DNA of 64,000 nucleotides. Source: Pyxicephalus adspersus. Lineage: Eukaryota; Chordata; Amphibia; Anura; Pyxicephalidae. The notes below the pieces were generated by a model. The model had not been told where the DNA came from and ran no database searches. It saw only the letters and a program-made list of their open reading frames with translations. Shown here piece after piece: positions 11,746 through 23,345 of this stretch. Numbering within the stretch: position 1 is the stretch's first letter; each line of letters starts with the position of its first letter. The stretch lies in contig NC_092861.1 of the NCBI RefSeq assembly GCF_032062135.1, positions 59,020,247 through 59,084,246 of the forward strand, in the 5' to 3' direction. Both the position numbers and the translations under genes were made by a program.

Positions 11746-14700
11746 ATAATTGCAGTAAGAGAAATGTCTTAAAGTGCAATGGAGCCCTTGAGGGTGAGGG
11801 CATATAACTGAGATCCTGTGATTATTTCTTTTACCTGGAGTTATGCTTTTATGAAGTTGTCATACACATCTAGTTATTCACACACACAGTATGAATAATA
11901 AGTGTATTATCATACCTTGGTTCTCATATCAATTTTTTACAAAGCTTGTTGAGTTTTATAATATGCCTGCTCCATTTTCTCCTTTCAATATTCCTCACCT
12001 TACAGCAAATCATTGCAATCAAAAGTCTTAAGGTACAATTAAAGCTGATAGCATTTCCATTCTCTGCATTACCCATTAAATGAAACACACAGGGGCTTTG
12101 TAAATGTGTATATAAAAGCAAAAAAGGTTCTGTAAACTTCATCACATAAAATGCATTGTAGAAAGCAATTGCGAGTTACAACTTCACTCTTAATGGCCAG
12201 CTTGCATCCATTTTTAACATTGCTGTCTTTAGCCTATATATTACATTTTTAATAGGTGTTCATCGTATAAGTAAAAAAGTACATTTATTAAGACTGACAT
12301 TCTGCTTTGCTGTGCCATAGTGCAATCTGGCTGCAGTTCACATATGAGCCAACAGAGAGAAATGTGGAAAATGTCTGAATAGGCTTTCCACAGACTTCTG
12401 GCAGCTTTAATAAAAAAAAAAGTGATGTTTGATGTTAGGTCTATAATTATCTCATGTTAATAGGCTTTTACTGTCTGTATGCTGGAGATATTAGGTTGGC
12501 TTCCACTTGTCGGTTGTTTTTTTTTTGTTTTTGTTTAACATAATACCTCTGCTGCAGAAGTAATGATAAAAATAGGAGGTTTGCCTTTCAGTGACTATCA
12601 TCATTTGTAAAATGTTTCACTGCTGAACAAACTCTTCCTATATATTTCCCAAACCTCTCATTGTAAGTGTACTTACCCCAAATTACCTGACTTTTATTCA
12701 AAAAATAAGTATCATTATCCTTATAACATTTAAAAAAATGCTGCAATACATTCCTAATTTTTTTTTTTAACATTTACCCTATTATATGGCCATTGATGCT
12801 TACAGCACTTAAGTTACACTTTATCTTGTCCAATGTTTCCCCACTTTAAAAAGAAGTCCTGCTGAAGAAGGCATTACAGGGACTCTGGGCCCTAGTCCAG
12901 GAGTGCTGCGATCAGTGGTATAAACAATGGCGGTTTTGGGTGAATTTTATTCACATTCACAGGTATATTACTGTGAGCAGTTTGCCTGTTTGTTTTATAC
13001 CTAATGAAGATTTTGGATTAGGTACAGTTAGAAACAAGAAGGATGGGGGTGAGAGGTGGTAGGGAATTGGATAAGTCACTTATCCTTATCTTTCTTTGTA
13101 AATTTCAGCTTGAACTACTGAGCTCTGTAAGAGAACAGGCTTCTTGGAGCCTGGAACTTCACTTTCTGGATGGATATATTCATACAAAAGATATAATTAA
13201 AATATAATTTCACATTATTTTTTTTTAATTCTGACAATAATAAATAAATACAATATAATCAAAACTTCTATACATTCCCTATACATTTAGATTAATAAAG
13301 TTCTGAAATATGCAAGCAGAAACTTGTAACCTTTACTAACTGTTCAGTTTAAAATGTTGGGTCTCTTTCTTTCAAACAAACCATAGCTTACATGTACATT
13401 TACAACTGCTGAAAATAGGGACAGAAAACTAAAATAAACATATGAAGTACTTACTTATACTCAAATATAAACAAGGGGTTTCAAATAAGTGGTAATCATT
13501 ATTTTATGTGAATCGCTGGCTTAAATCAGTATTTCTGGAAATAAAAACATCAAAAGTTAAAGAAGAAACTTGATAAGTTAAAACTGTTTTATTAGAAAAG
13601 ATTGGTCTAAGTTAATTTCTCACCTTGTAAAACATGTCTATTATAATCCTTTGTTTTATGCTAGATTATGTTAGTAAGAAATATGATGCCACATGGCAAT
13701 GGAGTTTTGCATACCTAAAGAATTTCTTACTGTTGCACCTTACCATGACCAATACCTGACAGGTTACAAGTGCAGAAAGCAGACAAGGGGCCAACTAACC
13801 AAGGTGTGTGAACATACACCTAGTTTTTTTTTTTATTACAGTTGTGCAGACTTTGATCAGTGAAGACATCTTTATATTCTTTTTTGTCCCATTGTATGTG
13901 GTTGGGTTTGGACTGAAATATTGAACTGAATTTCATATAGTTTTATAAATATTGAAGGAAGTCAGTGTTAATATCCTGGTGGGTCTAGGAACCCATTACA
14001 GAGACCTCCCTATCTAATAGAGTAAGCTTTTTACCTGAGGCTATAGTGTCATTGGATAAAGTGATTCCCTATATTTTATTTAGATAACTCTGCCAATAGT
14101 AAACCTCCATTTAGTGAAAAACCAAGTTCAGCCGAGGTAAGCTTGCCAGGGTAATTGGGAATTGAGGAGGGGACTTCAAGGATCAAGGGATCAAATCCTC
14201 TCCTACATCTGATTGGGTGCAGTTCTGCTTTAATGTTACAAAAATCAAAACTTACAAGAGATTTGTGTACAAACGTGAAAACCGAAACATATTCATAGGC
14301 ATCATCCTTTAGAAGTGATCAAATTACTATGCTTATGTATGCAAGAGCAACATTTATTCCATTTTTTTACACCAAGGCTTCTACACATCACTTAAGGTTG
14401 TTGTACCATCATATTAGGAATCTTTTTTACAGGTAGGGTGGGTTAGGCTGTAAAATACCCCATGCATAAGCTTGTTGGCCAAATTCATAGCAATATTTAA
14501 AACTAGACAGGCTGCTTTTCATTAAACGTATGCTATCAGACTTATTTGAAGTTTCTGGATATTGTATTTTTTTTAATTTGGTAACAGTCGCCCTAAAGGT
14601 TTTGTATTTTTTACTTTCAATTTTCTTTCAATTGAGACTGCTGGCTAAAGCACATCTAAATATGTTATTCATAAAAAAAAGGAACAAATAGTCAATACAG

Positions 14701-17202
14701 GACAAAACAATCATATCAAATGCAGGACTACTCAGAATAAAGGCATGTAAATTAAAGGCGGATAAGTACGAGCAATTTTCTTCCCTAGAAATAACACAGT
14801 GATTTCTAGTGAAATAGAATGAATAGCATGAGAACAAGCACAAAGACCCAAATGTCCTAGTTATGAAAGGGCTAAACATTGGCAGTAAACTTCCATTACT
14901 ATCAGTAATTTTATGTTCTACAGGCATTTTTTGAAGTGATATTGCTGTATATGACTCCAATGTTCAGCAAGGCTGAAGGGGAATATTTCAACAAACCACT
15001 TTCTTTTCTTTTAGTGTAAATGCAATAAGGCACTAAAAATGAATTACATTATAGAGAAGACAGCCTAAATCCTACATTTAATTATAGGTTATTTATCAAG
15101 TGACTGCAATTTCCCCAATATGCCAAGAAAATACTTTTAAGTCCATAAGCCATGTGTACACGTACAAGTCAGCCATGTACAAGTCAGATATGGACAGAGT
15201 TAAGAGCGTGTGGAGAGTTTAGGGTGACAAAATTGCACTTTAACCCTGTTTTATCCAGACAGCTAGAATATAAAAACATTGATCTGTCAGGTCTGTGAAG
15301 CTTTCTATGTATGTTGCGATCTTCTCATTTGCCTTTTTGTAGGTCTCAATCCATCTTCCAGGGGCATATGAGGACTCTCCTAATGGAGAAATCACCAAAA
15401 GTAAAGTTTTGGCTCAGAAAACAACTCGCAGTAACGTCAAAGAGAAGTTTTGAAAGCAGGATTTGTTATAAAATGGAAGATGTCTTAATAGTATGCAACA
15501 GAAAGATTCATCCTTCAAAATCCTGAAAACAATGAATTCCAGTAAAACACAGCACAGCTATATATAAACTATTATGTCACTAGAAAAAATACATGAATCA
15601 GGCTTACAGGGGCCACTTCACAATTATATACACTTCACTATTTAGTGGAGTGAAGTGTTCTATTACAGAACCTAAAGTATAAAAGTATAAAAAGACATGG
15701 TAGCAATTAATACATTAATCATGTATGATTAAATTATAACCAAATATTATCTCAGCGTTTATTCATGATACATGCTCCACTCTACATTTAATGTCCTAAT
15801 ACAAGACCTAATTTCATAATCTAGTATAATGCTAATATATTCCTATGCTAAGCATACAATGTGATTTTTCTCTCCATATTATTTTATATTGATATAACAA
15901 TGAATTTAACTCAATCCTTGTGGTCCACTGCAAGCATTTGATGTGCCATCCACTTGTTCAATAACTGATCTGAATTTTGTTTGATTTTACCGTTACACCT
16001 TAATAAAATATCTGTTGTTTACTAATTGTCTCAATAAACACTTTGCCTGATAGTTCTAGAGTTCTAGCTCGAGACTGATGTTCACCACAAATATTGGTTG
16101 AATAAATGGACTTTTTTTAATCTATTCAAAATTTTTAATGAGACAAAACTACAGCATTTTACATGGCCAGCCTAAGCTAGTTTAGAACTGGTTCTATGAT
16201 AGAGCTTGTTTTTTTTTTTTTTCACATGTCTTTTTTTTCCATCTCAGAAAACAGTGATAATATGTAGCTTATTAAAGTTTGCATCTGCATTGTTCTTTGA
16301 GTACAGGAGAATCATATACCTGCTAATGAAGAATAGAAAAGGAAAATGATTACAGATGTCCAAACTAGAATCAGAGATGAAAACAAAATAAAAAGTGTTT
16401 CCAATTGCTGTAAGATTGAATCCAGATGGTCAGAGATGGTAGCAGTCCCATTGAGTGTGACTTTCAGCTTGGCTGTGTAAAAGAGAGCAAAGTATTTTAA
16501 TGATAGGGGGGAAAGCACTGCTCCCTTTGAGTTACTATTTTTGAAAAGTCTTGAAAACTACCGTAAGAATGTTACTGAGTAATGTGAAGTTGTGTTGTTT
16601 TCAAATATACAATCACATGCAAGAAAATTCCCCCTTTTTGAAAAAAAAAATCATTGCATATAAACGTGTATTATTCCTTTAGTAAATGAACCCCATTGTG
16701 TGCACAACCTTGTGCCTGGAAAGTTTCTGTTTTTTAATTAGCCAAACATACCAATAGACAATACTAGGGGCACTTTATTCCTTTATGCAGATCACATTCA
16801 TTTTATACTTACAAGCTATAGTAAGCATTATTTATTTCACATATTTACATTGTAAAATACAGTAAAATGAACAAGGATGTGCCTTCAGTAGTATGTTTTC
16901 ATGAATTCCATGAAAGAGATTTACCAATTTCTAGTAAATATAATTACTGGGAAACTCACTAGATAATTTCCTGTATAGAGCTATTTTTAAAATAACTTCC
17001 GTTCTCATGATACTGTTCTTGTGTACCCTACTAAAATGAAAAGCCATTATCTGCATTTGATGATGAGAAGGTTCTATAAAGGAATATTAACCCTCATTTT
17101 ATTTGACAAAATGTATTTATACAGACTGAGAACTTCATCCCAGGCTAAGTGGACAGCAGACCTGGCACCAGCAGACCATGGACAAGGTTGAAGGTATACC
17201 TG
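11746..17202. other. Unassigned AT-rich non-coding DNA
   Basis: No gene, RNA or classified transposon recognised over about 5.4 kb. Small pieces (for example 14140-14230) look like old interspersed repeats but I cannot assign them. Homopolymer A/T tracts are common. Open frames near 14628-14960 (minus) and 15311-15526 (plus) have no family resemblance. Confidence 0.45.
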
Positions 17203-17503
17203 GTATTATTAATATTACACAGTATTTATATAGCGCCATCATATTATGCAGCTCTGTACAAAGTCCATAGTTGTGTCACTAAGTGTGCCTCAAAGGAGTT
17301 CACAATCTAATGTCCCTACCTCATATTGACTTAATGTAGTCCAAGGTCAATTTCAGGGGGAAGCCAATTAACCTTACTGCATGTTCTTGGAATGTGGGAG
17401 GAAACCCACACAGACCATGCAGATAGTGTCCTGGCTGACATTTGAACCTGGGACCCAGTGCTGCAAAGGCAAGAGTGCTAACCCCTGAGCCACCGTGCTG
17501 CCT
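17203..17503 (-). mobile_element. tRNA-derived SINE, near full length
   Basis: On the minus strand the element begins ggcagcacggtggctcag, which contains a Pol III A box (TGGCTCAGGGG). A B-box-like ggttcaaatgt lies about 40 bases on (17438-17448). The body carries the 'cctcccacattcc..gaacatgcag' block, and the 3' end is the tail tacagagctgcataatatga..ggcgctatataaat followed by AT-rich sequence. The A/B boxes show a tRNA-type internal promoter. The GGCGCTATATAAAT tail resembles L2-clade LINE 3' ends, suggesting L2-mobilised retroposition (inference). Other copies or pieces are at 21283-21350, 23178-23345 and 31354-31614. Confidence 0.8.
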
Positions 17504-18309
17504 GTTAGCTGTAAACTAGTGTTGTCAAAACATTTTCACCATTGTTATTTGTTATACTATTGTGATTTTTCCATGTTCTAAAGCTAAATCTGGCAGCTTG
17601 TCTTTACACAACCCGACTGGTAGATTCTTTACATCTCTATAAATGCTTCATCTTCACCCTAAACACAACCATGCCACAAATGATAAATTGCTTAAATTTA
17701 AATTGACAAATCACCACTTATATAATGTTCATTAAATGTGCATGGACATGCATTAAAAGACCTGTCTGCAATTCAGAATGACTAAGTATATGTAATTACC
17801 AATCCCATACATTGGCAAGGAGATCAGGACGCCTAAATACAGGGCCGGTTCAACAGTGAGGCTCGACTGTGCCTCACACAGATTTTTTTTGGGTGGGCTT
17901 TCCATTGTAGAATGTCCACTTCTTTGCCAGCCCCTGTAGCATTTTTGTTTTTTTTAAGAAATAATCAAAACAATAACTCACCTTCAACCTGGCTGCTAGG
18001 TTGTGTAGATAATAGCACAGCTCAGTCCCATGAGATTCACCCGGGATGTAGCAGTCACTCCTGCCACCCAGAAGCCAGGTAGAATGGGTTATGGTTTACA
18101 TAATTTATTACAAAAACGGGACAGGCCTGGCATAGGACAGATGTAACTTGACTGACCCCTTTCAATTATCCTTTGCGTATTTGCTTTCAATAGACATTTA
18201 TTTATTGTAATTTTAAAAGCTACTGTGTACAATAAACCTTATCTTTCAAAGCATATAAACCAATGCCTTGGAATGCATAAAACTGATAGAAATAGGTTAA
18301 TTAGTTGGG
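17504..18309. other. Unassigned DNA with a possible transposon end
   Basis: Mostly non-coding. The stretch 17842-17905 (gggccggttcaacagtgagg and following) resembles the start of a DNA-transposon or LINE repeat but is too short to classify. Confidence 0.35.
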
Positions 18310-19115
18310 GGAGTCAAAAATGGAAAAGGCTCTGACTGTTCTGGTAGATCATAAACTTAATACCAGCATGCAATGCCAAGCTACAATAAAGCTAAAGCTA
18401 GCAAAGTACTTTCTAGTATTAAAAGAGGAATAGTCTGCAGAGGTGGAGACATAATCCTGCCCCTGTACAAAACATTGGTCAGACAATATTCATCTGGGAT
18501 AAAAAAAGATATTGGGGAATTGGAGGGAGTGCGGAGAAGGGCAACTAAACTCATAAAAGGAATGGAGGAGCTCAGTTATGAAGAAGGGCATTTGAACTGG
18601 ATTTATTCTCCCCTGAGAAGAGGCATTTAAGAGGGATATAGTCACCTAGTATAAATATATAAATGGTCCATATAGAGAACTCGCTTCACAGTTATTGACT
18701 TTGAGGCAATTGCAAAGGACAAGGGGAACACTCAATTCATCTGGGATTCTTTACAGTAAGTTCTGTGAAAATGTGGAATAGACTCCTTTAGCAGGTAGCG
18801 TTGGTACATTCAATAAATTGTTTTAGGAAAAAAAATCTAGATGCACAGAAAATAGCTGGATATTAAATTTTAAAAGGAACAACAGCAGAGACTGTTGAGC
18901 CAGGGAATATTGCCTTAGGGAATCAAGAAGGATTTTTTTCCCCTGTTGGAGTAATTTTAACCATGCATTATAGGGTTTTTGCTTTCCTCGAGGTCTATGC
19001 GTATAGGTTCCTATCTAGAATATGCAGGTTTTCTAGTATATTTATTTATTTCCATGGTGGTTGCACTTTTATCTTTTTTTCAACCTGACTAGCAATGCAA
19101 CCATGTAACTATCTT
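18310..19115 (+). pseudogene. CR1-clade LINE, 5'-truncated RT end plus 3'UTR
   Basis: This is the last part of the RT ORF of a CR1-type non-LTR retrotransposon followed by its 3'UTR. 'ALTVLVDHKLNTSMQCQA' is followed after a frame change by 'KVLSSIKRGIVCRGGDIILP', 'LYKTLVR', 'KKDIGELEGVRRRATKLIKG' and 'MEELSYEE', the standard CR1 thumb-region order. The clean open part is 18373-18630. Beyond it the frame degrades through remnants of the R-T-R-G-N segment near 18715-18735. The 3' part (about 18900-19115), with 'ttgccttagggaatcaagaaggatttttttcccc' type text and 'tttttttcaacctgac..atgtaact', matches the usual 3'UTR and tail. It is 5'-truncated, as most LINE copies are, and inactive. Confidence 0.85.
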
Positions 19116-19790
19116 GGTTCTTTCTTAGACATATTTTACCCTGTGGATTTGAAAAATGTAAAACATGTGGAAATGATGGAGAAGCCTAATAAATTGTCAC
19201 GTAGCTGACTTCCACCCTGTAACAGCAGCAAAACGTATTCATATCTGAGTATATTTATTTTATCTTGAGTGCCCTAATGTTTCATTATAACAATGACTGC
19301 ATGCATCAATGTACATGATTCCTGCAGTATAGCACAAACATTGTACTGTGTTGAAAGCTCAGCTGCCTTCTCTCATATGTACATTTACAGGCCTGACAGA
19401 TTTTAGCATGATGGGAAAACATTATGATGTGCCCCTTAGCACTACATTAGTGTAATAAGTACAGGCGCCTGTAAAATGTTAGCAGCTGATGAGGTATTGA
19501 CAGTTATGTACATTTTAGAATGATCCCAGCTGCTTTAATTCATGAATTGCTTTAGTGATGGCTAAGTGAGGTATTATTGAGGCATGATGAATACACAAAT
19601 GAATGCATAATGATTATGTATGAGTAGGCTTTATAAACATTGAAGGAAGTTTTCTCCATACCAGTATGTATTATGTGTTTTACTTAAGGTGTTAGCCAAA
19701 ATATAAAAAACTATTAGCATTTCTGTTTCCCCTTCTTAGTGTCACAATTACCTGTTCCACTATAAAGCACAGGCACCTCTCTCCTGTGCA
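19116..19790. other. Unassigned non-coding DNA
   Basis: AT-rich sequence with no recognisable gene or repeat. Confidence 0.4.
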
Positions 19791-19799
19791 TGCGGGTAG

Positions 19800-20225
19800 T
19801 TGTGACTCTGGGCGTGCCTCTGTTTTCAAGCTTTATCAATTCCGTTCTGATAAATAACCTCTAGTGCCCGGGGATCGCAGTGGAACTGCAAATGAACTCT
19901 CAATGGAGAAACTCAGATCAATCAGCTGTGACTGCAGATAAACTTTTCCGTATGTGTTTTCGGATAGATATTCTCTATCCAAGAACACTTTGTTCTTGGA
20001 TAGAGAATCTTTTTCCAAGAACACATACTACAGTTACGCTAGGTCTGCAAGAGCAATCAGCAATCATCCCCTGATTGCTCTTGTAGTTCTACACAGTCCC
20101 GAAACCCCCCCCCCCCCCATGGACTTAAATGTAGTTCGAATTCGGCGTTGGATCACCCGAAAAATATTGGGCTGTCCGATCGAATAGCTGCCGAATCGAA
20201 CACTCAGCTTTTCGACCAACACTAG
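19800..20225. repeat. Hairpin-rich repeat with two long inverted repeats
   Basis: Two foldbacks lie 40 bases apart. The first pairs 19970-19987 with 19991-20008 (18 of 18 bases, 3-base loop) and extends outward imperfectly through tatgtgttttcgga / ttccaagaacacata. The second pairs 20048-20060 with 20071-20083 (13 of 13, 10-base loop). A C-run at about 20105-20118 follows, then a CpG-containing segment (about 20138-20215) with repeated 'ttcga' and 'tcgaa' words. It is probably a non-autonomous DNA element of unknown family. Confidence 0.6.
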
Positions 20226-21024
20226 TAAACTGTTCCCAATGTTCAGCTATTGCTGTTGCATGTAGTTATGGTATGTCCCATCACCTCTTGTTGGGACATG
20301 TATAATAATGCTAGTATTGTTGGGGTTGGCAGGTCCAACCTCTAAGTACAACAGTGGGCAAAAAAGATTCACACTTGTATAGGTAATGGTTTCTGAAGGT
20401 GATGATTCCACAATGGAGAAGTGCTTAGCAATTATGTGACTAGCCAACGCTTAAGTAATTAGGGGCTGCACAGGCCTTTCTGGGTGCCAGGGAAAGAGTC
20501 AGAAAATAAAGAAAACCTGCAACCTTGGAAGGTGCTATCTTCACATTTTTAATTCATAGTGTAAGAAAGTTCATTGAGAAAATACCTACTCCACACTGCC
20601 TTATAGTACAAGTTAAAGTTTGCTAAGAAAGAGAAGAAAACATCTTCACACATTGTTTCTTAGCTCAGCCCATTTATAGGACAATGCAGTGCAGGGACAT
20701 GGAGAATGACTATGTGGATGCAATGAAGAAGAAAAATAACATCATCATTATAATGCTGCAGTTTATACAAAATTGTTTCATATATTTGTTCTTTAAGTAG
20801 ACATTTCTTTTCACTTCCTGTTATGTCTATGGACAAGAAGTGAACTGAATTCCCCCAAAGGGAAAGACAACCAAGGAAATTTTGCCAGTCCTAACATGTT
20901 ATTCTCAATCTAAAATCAAAAGTAAAGTTTTAGGTTTAATCAATTTTATGGCAGGTAACAAAAAGAAAACTGGGAGATTGCATATGCTATGAAAACACCG
21001 GTAGGCTTTTGTTCAGGCTTCAAA

Positions 21025-21133
21025 GGCTTACACAGTGACAAATGCCTGGACGCATTTTGTGCTACAGAGCTGAATCACAAGGTCTAAGCGCGGTAGTGTG
21101 AAATGCGTTTGGGCATTTGTCACTGCATAAGCC
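21025..21133. repeat. 33-bp imperfect inverted repeat
   Basis: The arm 21025-21057 (ggcttacacagtgacaaatg and following) pairs with 21101-21133 at 28 of 33 positions, with a 43-base loop. It could be a small MITE or a transcribed hairpin. No target-site duplication is evident. Confidence 0.6.
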
Positions 21134-21282
21134 TGAAAAAAAACACCCATTTTTCTATTGTACATGCAATCTCCTGTTTTTCTTTCTGCAGATTTGAAGC
21201 TGCAATGGGCAAAGTTGAAAAGAGTTGCAGTGATGTGACTGTGACCAGTCCCTGGTGGGAGCAGAAACCATTTTCTTTACGA

Positions 21283-21350
21283 ATTATTATTATTATTAAT
21301 AATAATAAACAGGATTTATATAGCGCCAACATATTACGCAGCGCTGTACA
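21283..21350 (-). mobile_element. SINE 3' tail fragment
   Basis: An (ATT)n tract is joined to ggatttatatagcgccaaca and ttacgcagcgctgtaca: on the minus strand this is the 3' tail of the same SINE family as 17203-17503. The head with the A and B boxes is absent. Confidence 0.75.
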
Positions 21351-21828
21351 TTAAATAGGGTAATCCTTTCTGTTAGCCCTTAGTCTACACATATGCTCAT
21401 ATATTGCAAGATTTACATTTCTGTATATCAGTGCACACAAACCTTGTGGATAAGGATTTTACTAAGTCCCATAGCATATACTCAATTTGTGATTTTGGCA
21501 AAGTATGTGATGCATTTAAGTCCATAAAAATCTGAAATATGTAATGTGCTTATCTCTTGTGTCCCATCTGGTACAACATAGTTCATAGATCTTTAAAACT
21601 ACAGAAAAATTGTGATCTGACCATGAACAGTATGATTTTCTTAGAGTTCCTTTGATACCTGTAAACTGTATGCTGCAAGTGCAAACATTGTACAGTTCAT
21701 TTCTCTGTTCACGTAAACCTTCACGGCTTGCCTTGCCAGACTGGAGATTGCAGAAAAATCTGCTATTACTGTGGAAATGGGGACATAAAGACCACCAGCA
21801 CCATTAGGAAAAAAATATATTCATCTTG

Positions 21829-21866
21829 ATATATATATATCTATAAAAATTTATATATATATACCG

Positions 21867-21915
<49 letters not shown>
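21829..21915. repeat. (AT)n microsatellite
   Basis: A long alternating AT tract, uninterrupted from about 21869 to 21914, with an earlier interrupted part containing 'ccggtg'. Confidence 0.95.
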
Positions 21916-21918
<3 letters not shown>

Positions 21919-23177
21919 ATACTGGGGGTATTGTAATTATTTAGCCTATTTATACAAATTATAAAAGTTAGCCTGTTTTATGTTTGTACCCTCTTCTCTG
22001 ACTAAAACTCCAATTTCAAGCTAAAATAATGTTTTATGAACTTCAGATTTAATGCAATTTAGTATAGATGGCATGGGATATCACTATGGTATTTATGACA
22101 CATTGCAATATTGCAATGTTTTACCTTGAATCATATTTTTTATACATGCTCCTGAAGTGCAGCTCATTTTTTAACATATTTTAGAGTGAGTTAGAAACTG
22201 TTGGGTTTTAGATACAGATTATACAAATAACTGCAATCACCTTCAACTGATGAGGATCAATCAAACACATAGCCAAGTTTTATACTAGGTTATTTGATTC
22301 TAATATTAATCATCAGTAATCAAACATCAGTAAGTGTCTATCAGGCCTACAAATGAGAAGATCAGTTGTCAATTTGTGTTCCACTGACCAATCTGATTCA
22401 TCTTTGAGTTGGTAATTGGCTGGTTGGAGACCCCAAAGTATGGTCCACATGTGTACAATATTTTGCCATTCTGATTGATTTTCTTGATTAGAAAGTCATC
22501 AGATTCCTGATTTGCCACTTGATTTGATGTACGTACATCGGTACTTGTACGTCCAATTAGAAATCAAATAATCAATTATTTTTGATTGATAGAATTTTTG
22601 GATTTGATAGAATTCATTTTAGATTCACTTCTGATTGTTTCATGAATTTGGAAATTGAATTGCAAGTGAATATCAGCTCATGTGCACTTGGCCTTTTTCC
22701 TAGCAACACAGTCATCTGGCTTACATTGGTAAAGACACGTCAATGGAAATCGACCACTAGGTTGGATTAGGATTTGTTTTTGCATTCTGTTCCCCAACCA
22801 CCCGATATTTTCCTGTGGGTTCCCCTCCACCTGGGCATTTATTGACATGTAATCTCCAACTGCATCACACTTTTTACCTTCACCTTTCACAAACAATGCA
22901 CTCACCACAATTGATGAGACCAAACAGTCAGGTCAGTATACACTTATAGGGTTGATCCTTATATCCAGTAACTTCAGTACATGCATCACTGGTCTGTCTG
23001 AAGAAACAAAGAAATTTGTGTATAATTTATAATAAAACTCTCTAAAAACAAGTATCACATATTAATTAAATCACAGTAATCTTACCATTAAAATAAAATA
23101 TATAGCAATATACACCTGATGCTTGTTGTGTCAAGATTACTGTTAGAAAGATTGAAAGGAATGAAAATGTTCTCTCC
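21916..23177. other. Unassigned non-coding DNA
   Basis: Nothing gene-like is recognised. Part of 22340-22640 has repetitive 'ttgat' words but no classifiable repeat. Confidence 0.4.
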
Positions 23178-23345
23178 ATGTTCTCATGGGTTTGCCCCGG
23201 GTACTTTGGTTTCTTCCACACTCCCAAAAAACATGCAGTTTGGTCAACCGGCTTGCAAAAAAGTTCTCCTTGGTATGTGTGAAAAAATAAGTAGTAACCA
23301 GCATAGCAAAGCTCTGATGGATGTGATAAATGCATGATTGGAATA
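23178..23345 (+). mobile_element. SINE internal fragment
   Basis: The blocks 'tactttggtttcttccacac', 'aaaaaacatgcagttt' and 'aaccggcttgc' match the middle of the tRNA-derived SINE seen in full at 17203-17503. The 5' promoter boxes and 3' tail are missing or too diverged to see. Confidence 0.65.

Noticed and set aside
17438..17491. Possible tRNA gene from A- and B-box-like sequences
   Set aside because: The boxes belong to the SINE head; there is no cloverleaf or anticodon arm, and the family recurs at other sites.
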